Notes: generated from the letters alone by a model not told the origin. A stretch of 16,871 nucleotides of DNA from CAYLPU01 sp964385635 (GCA_964385635.1 CAYLPU010000108.1:1-16871), one strand, 5' to 3'; counted from the first letter of the stretch, positions 5,795 through 13,156 are shown. Numbers and translations are program-made.

Positions 5795-7144
5795 ATGGCA
5801 CTAAACCTGGACGCAATTGGCAAGAAAATCGGACCGATCACGAGTGAATACGATTGGAAGGACGTGGTCCTCTACGCGCTGGGAGTGGGGGCTGGCTTTG
5901 ACGAACTGGAGTACGTCTACGAGAACAAACTGAAGGTGATCCCCTCCTTCGCCGTCACCACTGTCTACGGGTTGTTCACCGAGGTAGTCGCGCTCTCCGG
6001 CGTCAACCTGGCCGGCCTCCTACACGGGGAGCACGAACTGATCGTCCATACCCCTATCCCCCCGGAGGGGGGCACGTTGACAACCGAGGGGCGCATCACC
6101 CACATGTACGACAAGGGCGCAGGCAGGGGCGCGCTGGTGATCGCCGAGGTGGATGCCTACCACTCAGACGGACGGAAACTGTTCACCAACGTCATCACGC
6201 TGTTCGCCCGGCTGGATGGCGGCTTTGGCGGCGAGGCCGGGCCGAGGGAGGGGTTCGAATTCCCGGACAGGGAACCGGATTTCGAGGAACTGGCGCAACC
6301 TTCCCCCGACCAGCCTTTGTTCTACCGGCTTTCGGGAGACACGTTCGCGCTGCACGTGGACCCCGACTTCGCCCAAGCCAGCGGGTTTGAGGGACCGATC
6401 ATGCACGGCCTGTGCACCCACGGCTACGCCTGCCGCGCCGTCATCAAACATCTGTTCCCCGGCGAGCCGGAGCGGATGACGAGGTTCCGTAACCGTTTCT
6501 CCAGGGCTCTCTATCCGGGCGTGCCGATCAAGACGCAGATCTGGAAGGTCGGCGAGGGCAGGGCGCTCTTCAAGACGGTCAACGGTGAGACAGGGGAGGT
6601 GGTCATTGACCGAGGCGTGGTCGAGTGGGTGAGCCGGGAGGGGATGGAGGGGAGAGCCGAGGCGGGAGGCGTCCGGTTCGATGACCGGGTGGCGATCGTG
6701 ACGGGGGCCGGGGGTGGGCTAGGCCGGGTCTACGCGCTGGAACTGGCCAAGCGCGGCGCTAAGGTGGTCGTCAACGACCTGGGCGGTGCTCGCGACGGCA
6801 CAGGCAGTGGCTCCACCCGTCCCGCCGATGTAGTAGTCCAGGAGATCGTCGAGGCCGGCGCCGAGGCGGTGGCGAACTACGACTCGGTGACCACGCTGGA
6901 GGGAGGCGAGAGGATTGTCCAGACCGCGCTGGATCACTTTGGCCGGGTGGACATCCTGATCAACAACGCGGGCATCCTGCGGGACAAGACCTTCGCCAAG
7001 ATGACGCCGGAGATGTGGAAGGGTGTGCTGGGGGTGCACCTGCAGGGGGCGTACAATGTCACGCGGCCAGCCTTCCGGGCGATGCGGGAGAACACTCCCC
7101 CCCGCACAGGGGGGGGGGCGGGGGGGGTTACGGGCGGGTCGTGA
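5795..7144 (+). CDS. MaoC hydratase-2 / MFE-2-type SDR fusion, 5' part
   Basis: The 449-residue frame holds a complete 2-enoyl-CoA hydratase 2 domain and the first part of an SDR. The hydratase part (about 1-285) is a double hotdog fold. Its motif YRLSGDTFALHVDP places the catalytic pair at Asp182 and His187, as in peroxisomal MFE-2, with GFEGPIMHG after it. The SDR begins at about 295 (RFDDRVAIVTGAGGGLGR, glycine motif 303-310) and continues through NNAG (390-393). The domain then breaks off in a C/G homopolymer insertion at 7097-7127. The frame ends ten residues into unrelated Gly-rich sequence, before the catalytic Ser and Tyr. AAAGGAGG precedes the ATG. The expected reactions are hydration to (R)-3-hydroxyacyl-CoA and oxidation to 3-oxoacyl-CoA. 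Read with one extra G in the tract, the gene would run to 7959 as a 721-residue protein. Confidence 0.88.
   Translation: MALNLDAIGKKIGPITSEYDWKDVVLYALGVGAGFDELEYVYENKLKVIPSFAVTTVYGLFTEVVALSGVNLAGLLHGEHELIVHTPIPPEGGTLTTEGRITHMYDKGAGRGALVIAEVDAYHSDGRKLFTNVITLFARLDGGFGGEAGPREGFEFPDREPDFEELAQPSPDQPLFYRLSGDTFALHVDPDFAQASGFEGPIMHGLCTHGYACRAVIKHLFPGEPERMTRFRNRFSRALYPGVPIKTQIWKVGEGRALFKTVNGETGEVVIDRGVVEWVSREGMEGRAEAGGVRFDDRVAIVTGAGGGLGRVYALELAKRGAKVVVNDLGGARDGTGSGSTRPADVVVQEIVEAGAEAVANYDSVTTLEGGERIVQTALDHFGRVDILINNAGILRDKTFAKMTPEMWKGVLGVHLQGAYNVTRPAFRAMRENTPPRTGGGAGGVTGGS
7097..7127 (+). repeat. C7-GCACA-G10-C-G8 homopolymer tract
   Basis: C7 (7097-7103), GCACA, G10 (7109-7118), C, G8 (7120-7127). 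The paralogous site at 9929-9940 has only CCC followed by G8. The difference is 20 bp, not a multiple of three, and so breaks the reading frame. C7 and G10 are also self-complementary. Confidence 0.85.
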
Positions 7145-7959
7145 TGACGACGTCGGCGGCGGGACTGTTCGGCAACTTCGGGCAGACGAACTACAGCGCG
7201 GCGAAGATGGGGCTGGTGGGGCTGATGAACACGCTCAAGTTGGAGGGGGAGAAGTACGACATCAAGGTGAACACGGTGGCTCCGCTGGCGGCGACGCGGC
7301 TGACGGAAGATGTCATGCCGCCCGATCTGCTGGAGCGGCTCAAGCCGGAGTTCGTTGCGCCGCTGGTGCTGTATCTCTGCTCGGAGCAGTGCCCGGTCAC
7401 CGGCCGTATCTACAACGCCGGCGCGGGCTACTATGGCCGGGCTGCCGTGGTGAGCGGGCCTGGAGTGTGGTTAGGGGAGGAAGATGAAATTCCGACTCCA
7501 GAGGCCGTGGCCGCCCGGTGGGAGGAGATCGTTTCTCTCGAAGGTGGGCAGGAGTATCCGAACGCCAACGCTGCGTTGATGGACATGCTGACGTCGCCCA
7601 GCCCGAAATCGGCGGAAGCAACGACTGAAGTCGTTACTACGAACACCGTCCAGGGAGTGTTCGAGCGGATGGGGGAGTCTTTCCAGGCGGAGGCGGCGGG
7701 TGGCGTGGATGTCGTCTTCCAGTTCAACATCTCCGGTTCTGGCGGCGGTGATTGGCACGTCACTGTCAAGGATGGCACCTGCATCGTGGAGTCTGGCGTC
7801 GACTCTAAGCCCACGACGACGTTGAAGATGTCGGACGAGGACTTCCTGAAGTACGCCGGCGGTCAACTGCCCGCGATGCAGGCCTACACGAGCGGTAGGC
7901 TGAAGATCGGGGGCGACCTGATGAAGTCGCAACTGGTCGAGAAGTTGTTCAAGTTCTAG
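7144..7959 (+). CDS. MFE-2-type SDR C-terminal half plus SCP2, 3' part
   Basis: This frame continues the gene beyond the homopolymer tract; homology resumes at YGRVVMTTSAAG, about 7130. It supplies the SDR catalytic Ser (MTTSAAG) and Tyr/Lys (NYSAAK), the MFE-2 signature VMPPDLLERLKPEFVAPLVL, and the NAGAGYYGR end. It then encodes an SCP2 sterol-carrier domain of about 105 residues (NTVQGVFERM to KLFKF) at the C-terminus. SCP2 domains bind lipids and acyl-CoAs in a hydrophobic tunnel and can present the substrate to fused enzymes. I give the ATG at 7144 as the first internal start, but no ribosome-binding site supports independent translation. The natural unit is the 5795-7959 fusion. Whether the frame break is real, phase-variable or a sequencing error cannot be settled here. 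Confidence 0.85.
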   Translation: MTTSAAGLFGNFGQTNYSAAKMGLVGLMNTLKLEGEKYDIKVNTVAPLAATRLTEDVMPPDLLERLKPEFVAPLVLYLCSEQCPVTGRIYNAGAGYYGRAAVVSGPGVWLGEEDEIPTPEAVAARWEEIVSLEGGQEYPNANAALMDMLTSPSPKSAEATTEVVTTNTVQGVFERMGESFQAEAAGGVDVVFQFNISGSGGGDWHVTVKDGTCIVESGVDSKPTTTLKMSDEDFLKYAGGQLPAMQAYTSGRLKIGGDLMKSQLVEKLFKF

Positions 7960-7994
7960 ACACAATTGCGGGCCATTGAGCAAGGAGGACAAAC

Positions 7995-10433
7995 ATGATC
8001 GGCATTACATCTTACGGCGGATACATCCCACGGTTGAGACTGAACCGTATGAGCATCTTTCAGAACATCGGTTGGCTGGTGCCGGCCATTGTCATGGTGG
8101 CCCAGGGAGAGCGATCCTCCTGCAACTGGGACGAGGACAGCCTGACCATGGCTGTGGCAGCCTCTCGTGATTGTCTGATTGGCATGGACAAAACGAAGAT
8201 AGACGGTCTGTACCTGGCTTCGACAACGCTGCCCTTCGCCGACCGGCTCAACGCCGGCATCGTGGCCACGGCCCTGAACCTGCGGGACGACATTCTGAGC
8301 GCGGATTTTGCCTCGTCGCTGAAGGCGGGCACTTCGGCCCTGATCACCGGTCTGGAAGCGATCAAGAGTGGTGAGAGAAAGAGTATTCTGGTCATGGCCT
8401 CGGACAGGCGAGAGACCAAGGCGGCCTCCTTTTATGAGATGTGGTTCGGCGATGGCGCGGCCTCTCTTCTCCTGGGCGACGAGGACGTGATCGCTGAGTT
8501 TAAAGGCTCCTACTCGGTGTCCTACGACTTTGTGGACCACTATCGGGAGGCGCGACGCCGCTTCGACTATACCTGGGAGGAGAGGTGGGTCCGGGACGCT
8601 GGCTTCTCGAAAATCATCCCGGAAGCGATCAACGGCCTGCTGGACAAACTGGGCATCTCCATTGACGAGGTGGACAAGGTGATCTACCCCTGCTTCTTCA
8701 AGCGGGAGCACGCCAAAATCGGAAGAACCATCGGTGCGGCCCCGGAGAAAGTGGTGGATACCATGCACGAGGTCTGTGGCGAGACCGGCACCGCTCACCC
8801 GCTGGTGATGCTCGTCTCCACGTTGGAGGAGGCTCAACCGGGCGACCGCATCCTGGTCGCCGGGTTCGGTCAAGGCTGCGACGCTCTTTGCTTTGAGGTC
8901 ACAGAAAACATCCGCAGCCTGGAACGCGGATGGCAGGACAGTAACGGATCAGGGAGACGTCCGTCCGCAACTGGCATCAGGGGGGCGCTGGAGAACAAGA
9001 AGACCACCGACAATTACCTCAAATTCCTCAAGTTCAGGGATCTGATCGTGACGGAGACGGGCATCCGCGCCGAAGCGCCCACCCAGACGGCGCTGACCAC
9101 CCTGTGGCGCAAGCGCAAGATGATCCTGGGCCTGGTGGGCGGCAGATGCACGGTGTGCGGCACACCGCAGTTTCCCAGGATGGACATCTGTGTCAATCCC
9201 GAATGTGGAGCGCTCCACTCGCAGGAGGATTACGAGTTCGCCGACGTGCCGGCCACGATCAAGTCCTTCACCGGGGATATGCTGGCCGTGTCGGTGGATC
9301 CGCCCGCCATTTACGGCCTGGTGCAGTTTGAGGGCGGCGGCCGGTTCATGGCCGACTTCACGGACTGCGAACTGGGTGACCTCAAGGTGGGCTTGCCTGT
9401 CAAGATGGTGTTCCGTAAACACCATACGGACGAGGAGCGCGGCTTCACCGGATATTTCTGGAAGGCTGTTCCAGGGCAGGAAGCAGAGGAGGAAACCGCC
9501 GAGATTCGGTTTGATGATCGTGTGGCTATCGTCACGGGCGCGGGCGGGGGCCTGGGCCGGGTCTACGCGCTGGAACTGGCCAAACGGGGCGCCAAGGTGG
9601 TCGTCAACGACCTGGGCGGTGCTCGCGACGGCACAGGCAGTGGCTCTACCCGGGCCGCCGACGCGGTGGTCCAGGAGATCGTCGAGGCCGGCGGCGAGGC
9701 GGTGGCGAACTACGACTCGGTGGCCACGCTGGAGGGGGGTGAGAGGATTGTCCAGACCGCGCTGGACCACTTCGGCCGGGTGGACATCCTGATCAACAAC
9801 GCGGGCATCCTGCGGGACAAGACCTTCGTCAAGATGACGCCGGAGATGTGGGAGGGCGTGCTGGGGGTGCACCTGCAGGGGGCGTACAACGTCACGCGGC
9901 CGGTCTTCCGGGCGATGCGGGAGAACACTCCCGGGGGGGGTTACGGGCGGGTCGTGATGACGACGTCGGCGGCGGGCCTGTTCGGCAACTTCGGGCAGAC
10001 GAACTACAGCGCGGCGAAGATGGGCCTGGTGGGGCTGATGAACACGCTCAAGTTGGAGGGGGAGAAGTACGACATCAAGGTGAACACGGTGGCTCCGCTG
10101 GCGGCGACGCGGCTGACGGAAGACGTCATGCCGCCCGACCTGCTGGAGAGGATCAGGCCAGAGTTCGTCGCGCCGTTGGTGCTGTATCTCTGCTCCGAAG
10201 CCTGCACCGAGACGGGGTTGATCATAAACGCTGGCGGCGGGTTCTTCAGCCGGGCGGCGGTGGTCTCTGCCCCTGGTACCCTGGTTGGCGACGGCGAAGA
10301 GGTACCCACCCCGGAGGCAATTCATCAGAACTGGGCCAGGATTGACAGCCTCGAAGGGGGGCAAGAGTATCCGAACGCTAATGCCGCGTTGATGGATATG
10401 CTGATGCCTTCGAACGTGAAACGTGAAGCGTGA
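7995..10433 (+). CDS. HMGS-like / DUF35 / MFE-2-type SDR triple fusion
   Basis: An 812-residue protein with three parts. Residues 1-305 have the thiolase-superfamily fold of archaeal/bacterial HMG-CoA synthase (start MIGITSYGGYIP, end GDRILVAGFGQGCDALCFEV). By my alignment from memory the catalytic Glu, Cys and His are replaced by Thr77, Leu109 and Pro232, so this part is probably not catalytic. Residues 375-490 are a DUF35 unit: a zinc ribbon with Cys385, Cys388, Cys399 and Cys404, then an OB fold. Residues 505-790 are an MFE-2-type SDR (TGAGGGLG 514-521, Ser658, Tyr671, Lys675), nearly identical to that in the preceding gene. AAGGAGG precedes the ATG. DUF35 proteins dock thiolases, and a thiolase gene follows, so a dehydrogenase-thiolase complex is likely. 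The last residues and the stop are encoded by the GTGAAAC repeat. Confidence 0.9.
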   Translation: MIGITSYGGYIPRLRLNRMSIFQNIGWLVPAIVMVAQGERSSCNWDEDSLTMAVAASRDCLIGMDKTKIDGLYLASTTLPFADRLNAGIVATALNLRDDILSADFASSLKAGTSALITGLEAIKSGERKSILVMASDRRETKAASFYEMWFGDGAASLLLGDEDVIAEFKGSYSVSYDFVDHYREARRRFDYTWEERWVRDAGFSKIIPEAINGLLDKLGISIDEVDKVIYPCFFKREHAKIGRTIGAAPEKVVDTMHEVCGETGTAHPLVMLVSTLEEAQPGDRILVAGFGQGCDALCFEVTENIRSLERGWQDSNGSGRRPSATGIRGALENKKTTDNYLKFLKFRDLIVTETGIRAEAPTQTALTTLWRKRKMILGLVGGRCTVCGTPQFPRMDICVNPECGALHSQEDYEFADVPATIKSFTGDMLAVSVDPPAIYGLVQFEGGGRFMADFTDCELGDLKVGLPVKMVFRKHHTDEERGFTGYFWKAVPGQEAEEETAEIRFDDRVAIVTGAGGGLGRVYALELAKRGAKVVVNDLGGARDGTGSGSTRAADAVVQEIVEAGGEAVANYDSVATLEGGERIVQTALDHFGRVDILINNAGILRDKTFVKMTPEMWEGVLGVHLQGAYNVTRPVFRAMRENTPGGGYGRVVMTTSAAGLFGNFGQTNYSAAKMGLVGLMNTLKLEGEKYDIKVNTVAPLAATRLTEDVMPPDLLERIRPEFVAPLVLYLCSEACTETGLIINAGGGFFSRAAVVSAPGTLVGDGEEVPTPEAIHQNWARIDSLEGGQEYPNANAALMDMLMPSNVKREA

Positions 10434-10455
10434 AGACGTGAAACGTGAAACGTGA
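10410..10455. repeat. GTGAAAC heptamer repeat, left of inverted pair
   Basis: Four to five copies of GTGAAAC/GTGAAGC overlap the stop codon (10431-10433) of the triple-fusion gene. The last 12 bp, CGTGAAACGTGA at 10444-10455, are exactly inverted at 10975-10986 on the far side of the four-helix-bundle gene. Confidence 0.85.
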
Positions 10456-10470
10456 GAGGGGGAAACGGGG

Positions 10471-10974
10471 GTGAACTACGAGGAGTGGGAGGGGGCGGTT
10501 CCGGAGGAGATTAGAGGGGATTCGTTGTGGAGGGTAGAGGCGTATCGCCTGGGGTTGTTTGTCGCGGATGTGAGTTGGCATGACGTGACGAAACTGATGC
10601 GGGACAAACGTATGCTTGGTTTGTCGGACCAACTCTATCGGGCAGTGGGTTCTGTCAGTGCTAATCTCGCCGAGGGCTATTCGCGTGGCACAGGCAAAGA
10701 TCGTGCGCGTTTCTACGAGTATGCCCTCGGTTCGGCCAGGGAGAGCCGCGACTGGTATTACAAGGGCCGGCACGTGTTGGGAGACACCGTCACCCGGCAT
10801 CGCTTGAGCCTGCTCACCCAGATCACTCGCCTGCTCCTGACCATGATCCCACAGCAGCGCGGACGGATCATGCGCGAGCAACACGTCTCCTACCAGACTG
10901 ACCCGGACAAACCAGAGCCAACTGTAAACCGGGAGACATTGGACGCTTTGCTGCAAGATGTCCCTTTCCCCTGA
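10471..10974 (+). CDS. Four-helix-bundle protein (S23/IVP-like)
   Basis: A 167-residue protein resembling the four-helix-bundle family first found as open frames in 23S rRNA intervening sequences, related to the Avd accessory protein of diversity-generating retroelements. Typical features are a first helix (WRVEAYRLGLFVADV), the family core QLYRAVGSVSANLAEGYSRGTGKDRARFYEYALGSA in short segments from about residue 54, and ARESRDWYYKGR. The start is a GTG at 10471 after a purine-rich AGAGGGGG. The protein is basic and may bind nucleic acid; its function is not known. It separates the fusion gene from its presumed thiolase partner and is bracketed by 12-bp inverted GTGAAAC repeats, so it looks like an inserted cassette rather than a pathway gene. 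No reverse transcriptase or template repeat is present in the window. Confidence 0.88.
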   Translation: MNYEEWEGAVPEEIRGDSLWRVEAYRLGLFVADVSWHDVTKLMRDKRMLGLSDQLYRAVGSVSANLAEGYSRGTGKDRARFYEYALGSARESRDWYYKGRHVLGDTVTRHRLSLLTQITRLLLTMIPQQRGRIMREQHVSYQTDPDKPEPTVNRETLDALLQDVPFP

Positions 10975-10986
10975 TCACGTTTCACG
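10975..10986. repeat. Inverted GTGAAAC repeat, right of pair
   Basis: TCACGTTTCACG starts on the base after the four-helix-bundle stop codon and is the exact inverse complement of 10444-10455. Confidence 0.8.
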
Positions 10987-11059
10987 CACCACGGCCTGAA
11001 ATGCAGTTTCAAGCAGAAGTCACTTGCTATCTCAAAGACATAGACGAGGAGAGAGAACT

Positions 11060-12268
11060 ATGGCCACAGGAATTCGAGATAAGGTCGCCATCATCGGCAT
11101 GGGTTGCACCAAGTTTGGTGAACGTTGGGACGTGGGGTCCGAGGAGTTGATGGTCGAAACGTTCGAGGAGGCGGTGGAGGACGCCGGGATTGACCGGAAG
11201 GAGGTCCAGGCTGCCTGGCTGGGCACCTGCTTTGAGGAGGTCAGCGTCGGCAAGAGCGCGCTGCCGCTCTCTATGACGCTGCGGTTGCCCAAGATCCCGG
11301 TGACTCGCGTCGAGAACTTCTGCGCCACGGGGACGGAAGCCTTTCGCGGGGCCTGCTACGCCGTGGCCTCGGGCGCGTATGACATCGCCCTGGCCCTGGG
11401 CGTGGAGAAACTCAAGGACATCGGCTACGGGGGCTTGCCCAACTGGGGCTCCGGCGCCGGGACGTTGACCTGGCAGTGGATGCCCAACGTGACCGCGCCC
11501 GGGGCCTTTGCCCAGTTGGCCACCGCCTACGCAGCGAAGCACGGAATCCCGCTTGAAGAGCTGAAAAACGCCATGGCCCACGTCTCCGCCAAGAGCCACG
11601 CCAACGCTGTCCTGAACCCCAAGGCCCACCTGCGCAAGGCGGTCACCGTCGAGCGGGTCTTGGCCGCCCCCATCATCGCCTATCCACTGGGGCTGTTCGA
11701 TTGCTGCGGCGTGAGCGACGGCGCCGCCTGTGCCATCGTCACCACCCCCGACATCGCCAGGGGCCTGGGCAAGAAAGATTTTGTCACCGTCAAAGCGCTC
11801 CAGTTGGCGCTCAGCAGCGGAGAAGAGATGGGCTACAACGACTGGGACGGGGACCACTTCGTCACCACCTCCAAGTGCAGCAGCATAGCCTACGAGGAAG
11901 CGGGCATCACCAACCCGCGAGAGGAGATCAGCATGATGGAGGCGCACGACTGTTTCTCCATCACCGAGTTGGTGACTATGGAAGACCTGCATATCTCCGA
12001 ACGGGGTGGGGCCACCAGGGATGTCTTGGACGGGTTCTTCAACCTGGATGGCCCGCTTCCCTGCCAGCCCGACGGTGGGCTGAAATGTTTCGGCCATCCC
12101 ATCGGCGCCTCGGGGCTGCGCATGTTGTACGAGATGTACCTCCAACTGCAGGGACGGGCTGGCGAGAGGCAACTGGACAGTCCCCGCTACGGCCTCACCC
12201 ATAACCTGGGTGGGATGCCCTATATGAACGTGTGCAGTGTCACGATTGTCGGCCGGTACGGAGACTAG
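11060..12268 (+). CDS. SCPx-type thiolase / acetyl-CoA acyltransferase
   Basis: A 402-residue thiolase of the SCPx/archaeal type that cleaves 3-oxoacyl-CoA with CoA, or runs the reverse condensation. I place the start at the ATG at 11060 (MATGIRDKVAIIG), after GAGGAG. An in-frame ATG at 11024 would add 12 residues without a ribosome-binding site. The nucleophile is Cys88 in ENFCATGTEAF. His296 lies in MMEAHDCFSITEL and His346 in CFGHPIGASG, both hallmarks of this subfamily. It lacks the second acid/base Cys arrangement of classical biosynthetic thiolases, as expected for SCPx-like members. Enzymes of this type commonly need a DUF35 partner, and one is fused in the gene at 7995. It closes the beta-oxidation cluster. 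Confidence 0.93.
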   Translation: MATGIRDKVAIIGMGCTKFGERWDVGSEELMVETFEEAVEDAGIDRKEVQAAWLGTCFEEVSVGKSALPLSMTLRLPKIPVTRVENFCATGTEAFRGACYAVASGAYDIALALGVEKLKDIGYGGLPNWGSGAGTLTWQWMPNVTAPGAFAQLATAYAAKHGIPLEELKNAMAHVSAKSHANAVLNPKAHLRKAVTVERVLAAPIIAYPLGLFDCCGVSDGAACAIVTTPDIARGLGKKDFVTVKALQLALSSGEEMGYNDWDGDHFVTTSKCSSIAYEEAGITNPREEISMMEAHDCFSITELVTMEDLHISERGGATRDVLDGFFNLDGPLPCQPDGGLKCFGHPIGASGLRMLYEMYLQLQGRAGERQLDSPRYGLTHNLGGMPYMNVCSVTIVGRYGD

Positions 12269-12293
12269 TTTGGCCGACAGCGACCGGGGCTTA

Positions 12294-12322
12294 TTGACAG
12301 TAGCGTAAACTTATTGTATCCT
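12294..12322 (+). promoter_or_regulatory. Promoter upstream of dodecin
   Basis: TTGACA (12294-12299) and TATCCT (12317-12322) are separated by 17 bp. The start would be near 12329, with a leader of about 130 nt. This makes dodecin independent of the acyl-CoA operon. Confidence 0.6.
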
Positions 12323-12461
12323 AAGGCTGAGAGGCCCAACACCAATACTTGTTCTGTCGGAGAGCAAGAGGCTACAAACAGCATTTTGAGTTATCGCCGT
12401 AAGGATTGGCCAGAATGACGTTGCGGGTTCGCCGCGTCGGTTCTGGCGAAAGGGGAACGAA

Positions 12462-12677
12462 ATGGCCGAGAGTGTCTACAAGGTGGTCGAGCTGGTCGGG
12501 ACCAGCACCGAGTCGTGGGAGAAGGCGGCCGCGGCCGCCGTCGAGAGGGCTGCGAAGAGCCTGCGGGACCTGCGCATCGCTGAGGTCGTCGAGCAGGACA
12601 TGCAGCTCGACGATGGCAAGGTTGTTGCCTACCGGGCGAGGGTGAAGGTCTCCTTCAAGTACCAGGACGGCGACTGA
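12462..12677 (+). CDS. Dodecin, flavin-binding protein
   Basis: A 71-residue dodecin, the usual family length. The pattern VYKVVELVGTSTESWEKAA with Trp19, then the helix, then VVEQDMQLDDGKVVAYRARVKVSFKY in pieces, is characteristic. Trp19 and Gln45 correspond to the aromatic and glutamine residues that stack against flavins in the hollow dodecameric shell. Dodecins store or buffer free FMN, FAD or their precursors in the cytoplasm. A GGGG run lies just before the ATG. It has its own promoter and is convergent with the minus-strand module to its right. A link to the flavoenzymes in the window (acyl-CoA dehydrogenase, nitroreductases) is possible but only by proximity. Confidence 0.95.
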   Translation: MAESVYKVVELVGTSTESWEKAAAAAVERAAKSLRDLRIAEVVEQDMQLDDGKVVAYRARVKVSFKYQDGD

Positions 12678-12706
12678 GCCGGGGCCCATCGCGAGTAGGG
12701 GCGGGG

Positions 12707-12862
12707 TCACTCCATCGCTGCACTGCCTAGACCGTCTGGGCACTCTTGCACAAACGGTTTGTCCAACCCTTCTGGCGGCCGCCCGCGGATGGCCTGGTCT
12801 ATCCGGCGGGCCAGGCGGGTGGGCAGGAGGGCCAGCAAACGATCTACTTCCTCAATGCTCAC
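12707..12862 (-). CDS. Small hypothetical protein downstream of Uma2
   Basis: A 51-residue frame starts with GTG at 12862, overlapping the Uma2 remnant's TGA stop (12854-12852) in a different frame, and ends at 12707. The first part is an amphipathic helix (EEVDRLLALLPTRLARRIDQ) rich in Leu and Arg, and the rest is loop-like. No Shine-Dalgarno site is visible, so translation would rely on coupling. I recognise no family. It may be a real small protein of this minus-strand operon or a chance frame; the helix and the overlap favour a real one slightly. Confidence 0.35.
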   Translation of the reverse strand: MSIEEVDRLLALLPTRLARRIDQAIRGRPPEGLDKPFVQECPDGLGSAAME

Positions 12863-13148
12863 TAATAGGAGAGCGAAGATCATCCTCCTGGCCCTGGAAC
12901 AGATCGTCTACCTGAACGACAAGGGCGTCGAGCGTTTCGGAACAGACGCGTTCGCCGGGGCGGTACAGTGCAACGAAGTGGTAACGCCTCTCTGCCAACA
13001 CGTACACGGTGACGGTTTGGGCCTCGGGGTCCAGCAGCCAATACTCCGGAATCTCGGCCAAGGCGTACTCCTCCGGTTTGGTTCCTGTGTCCAACCCCCG
13101 CGTGGACGGGGAAAGCACTTCGGCTACCAGGTCAGGTGGGCCACCGAT
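12852..13148 (-). pseudogene. Uma2 (DUF820) nuclease, N-terminus missing
   Basis: About 98 residues match the C-terminal half of Uma2-family PD-(D/E)xK nucleases, which are normally about 190 residues. The sequence begins at GGPPDLVAEVLSPST and continues through KPEEYALAEIPEYWLLDP to TVYVLAERRYHF. The Asp, Glu and Lys of the nuclease core in this half are present. The N-terminal half and the start codon are absent: homology stops at about 13148, nine bases from the stop of the upstream membrane-protein gene (TAG, 13159-13157). Opening the frame further upstream reads unrelated sequence. A deletion that joined the membrane-protein gene to the Uma2 remnant is the simplest explanation. Confidence 0.7.
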
Positions 13149-13156
13149 GGCTGATC

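Noticed and set aside
8949..10364. 471-codon open frame on the minus strand opposite the triple fusion
   Set aside because: It has the same compositional signature and no motif, while the plus strand carries intact zinc-ribbon and SDR motifs.
10471..10974. Diversity-generating retroelement accessory (Avd)
   Set aside because: The fold is related, but no reverse transcriptase, template repeat or variable repeat is present in the window.
11024..11059. Upstream ATG as the thiolase start
   Set aside because: The extra 12 residues are not thiolase-like, and the ATG at 11060 has the GAGGAG ribosome-binding site.
11027..12202. 391-codon open frame on the minus strand opposite the thiolase
   Set aside because: Antisense shadow of a gene with intact catalytic motifs; its composition is not protein-like.
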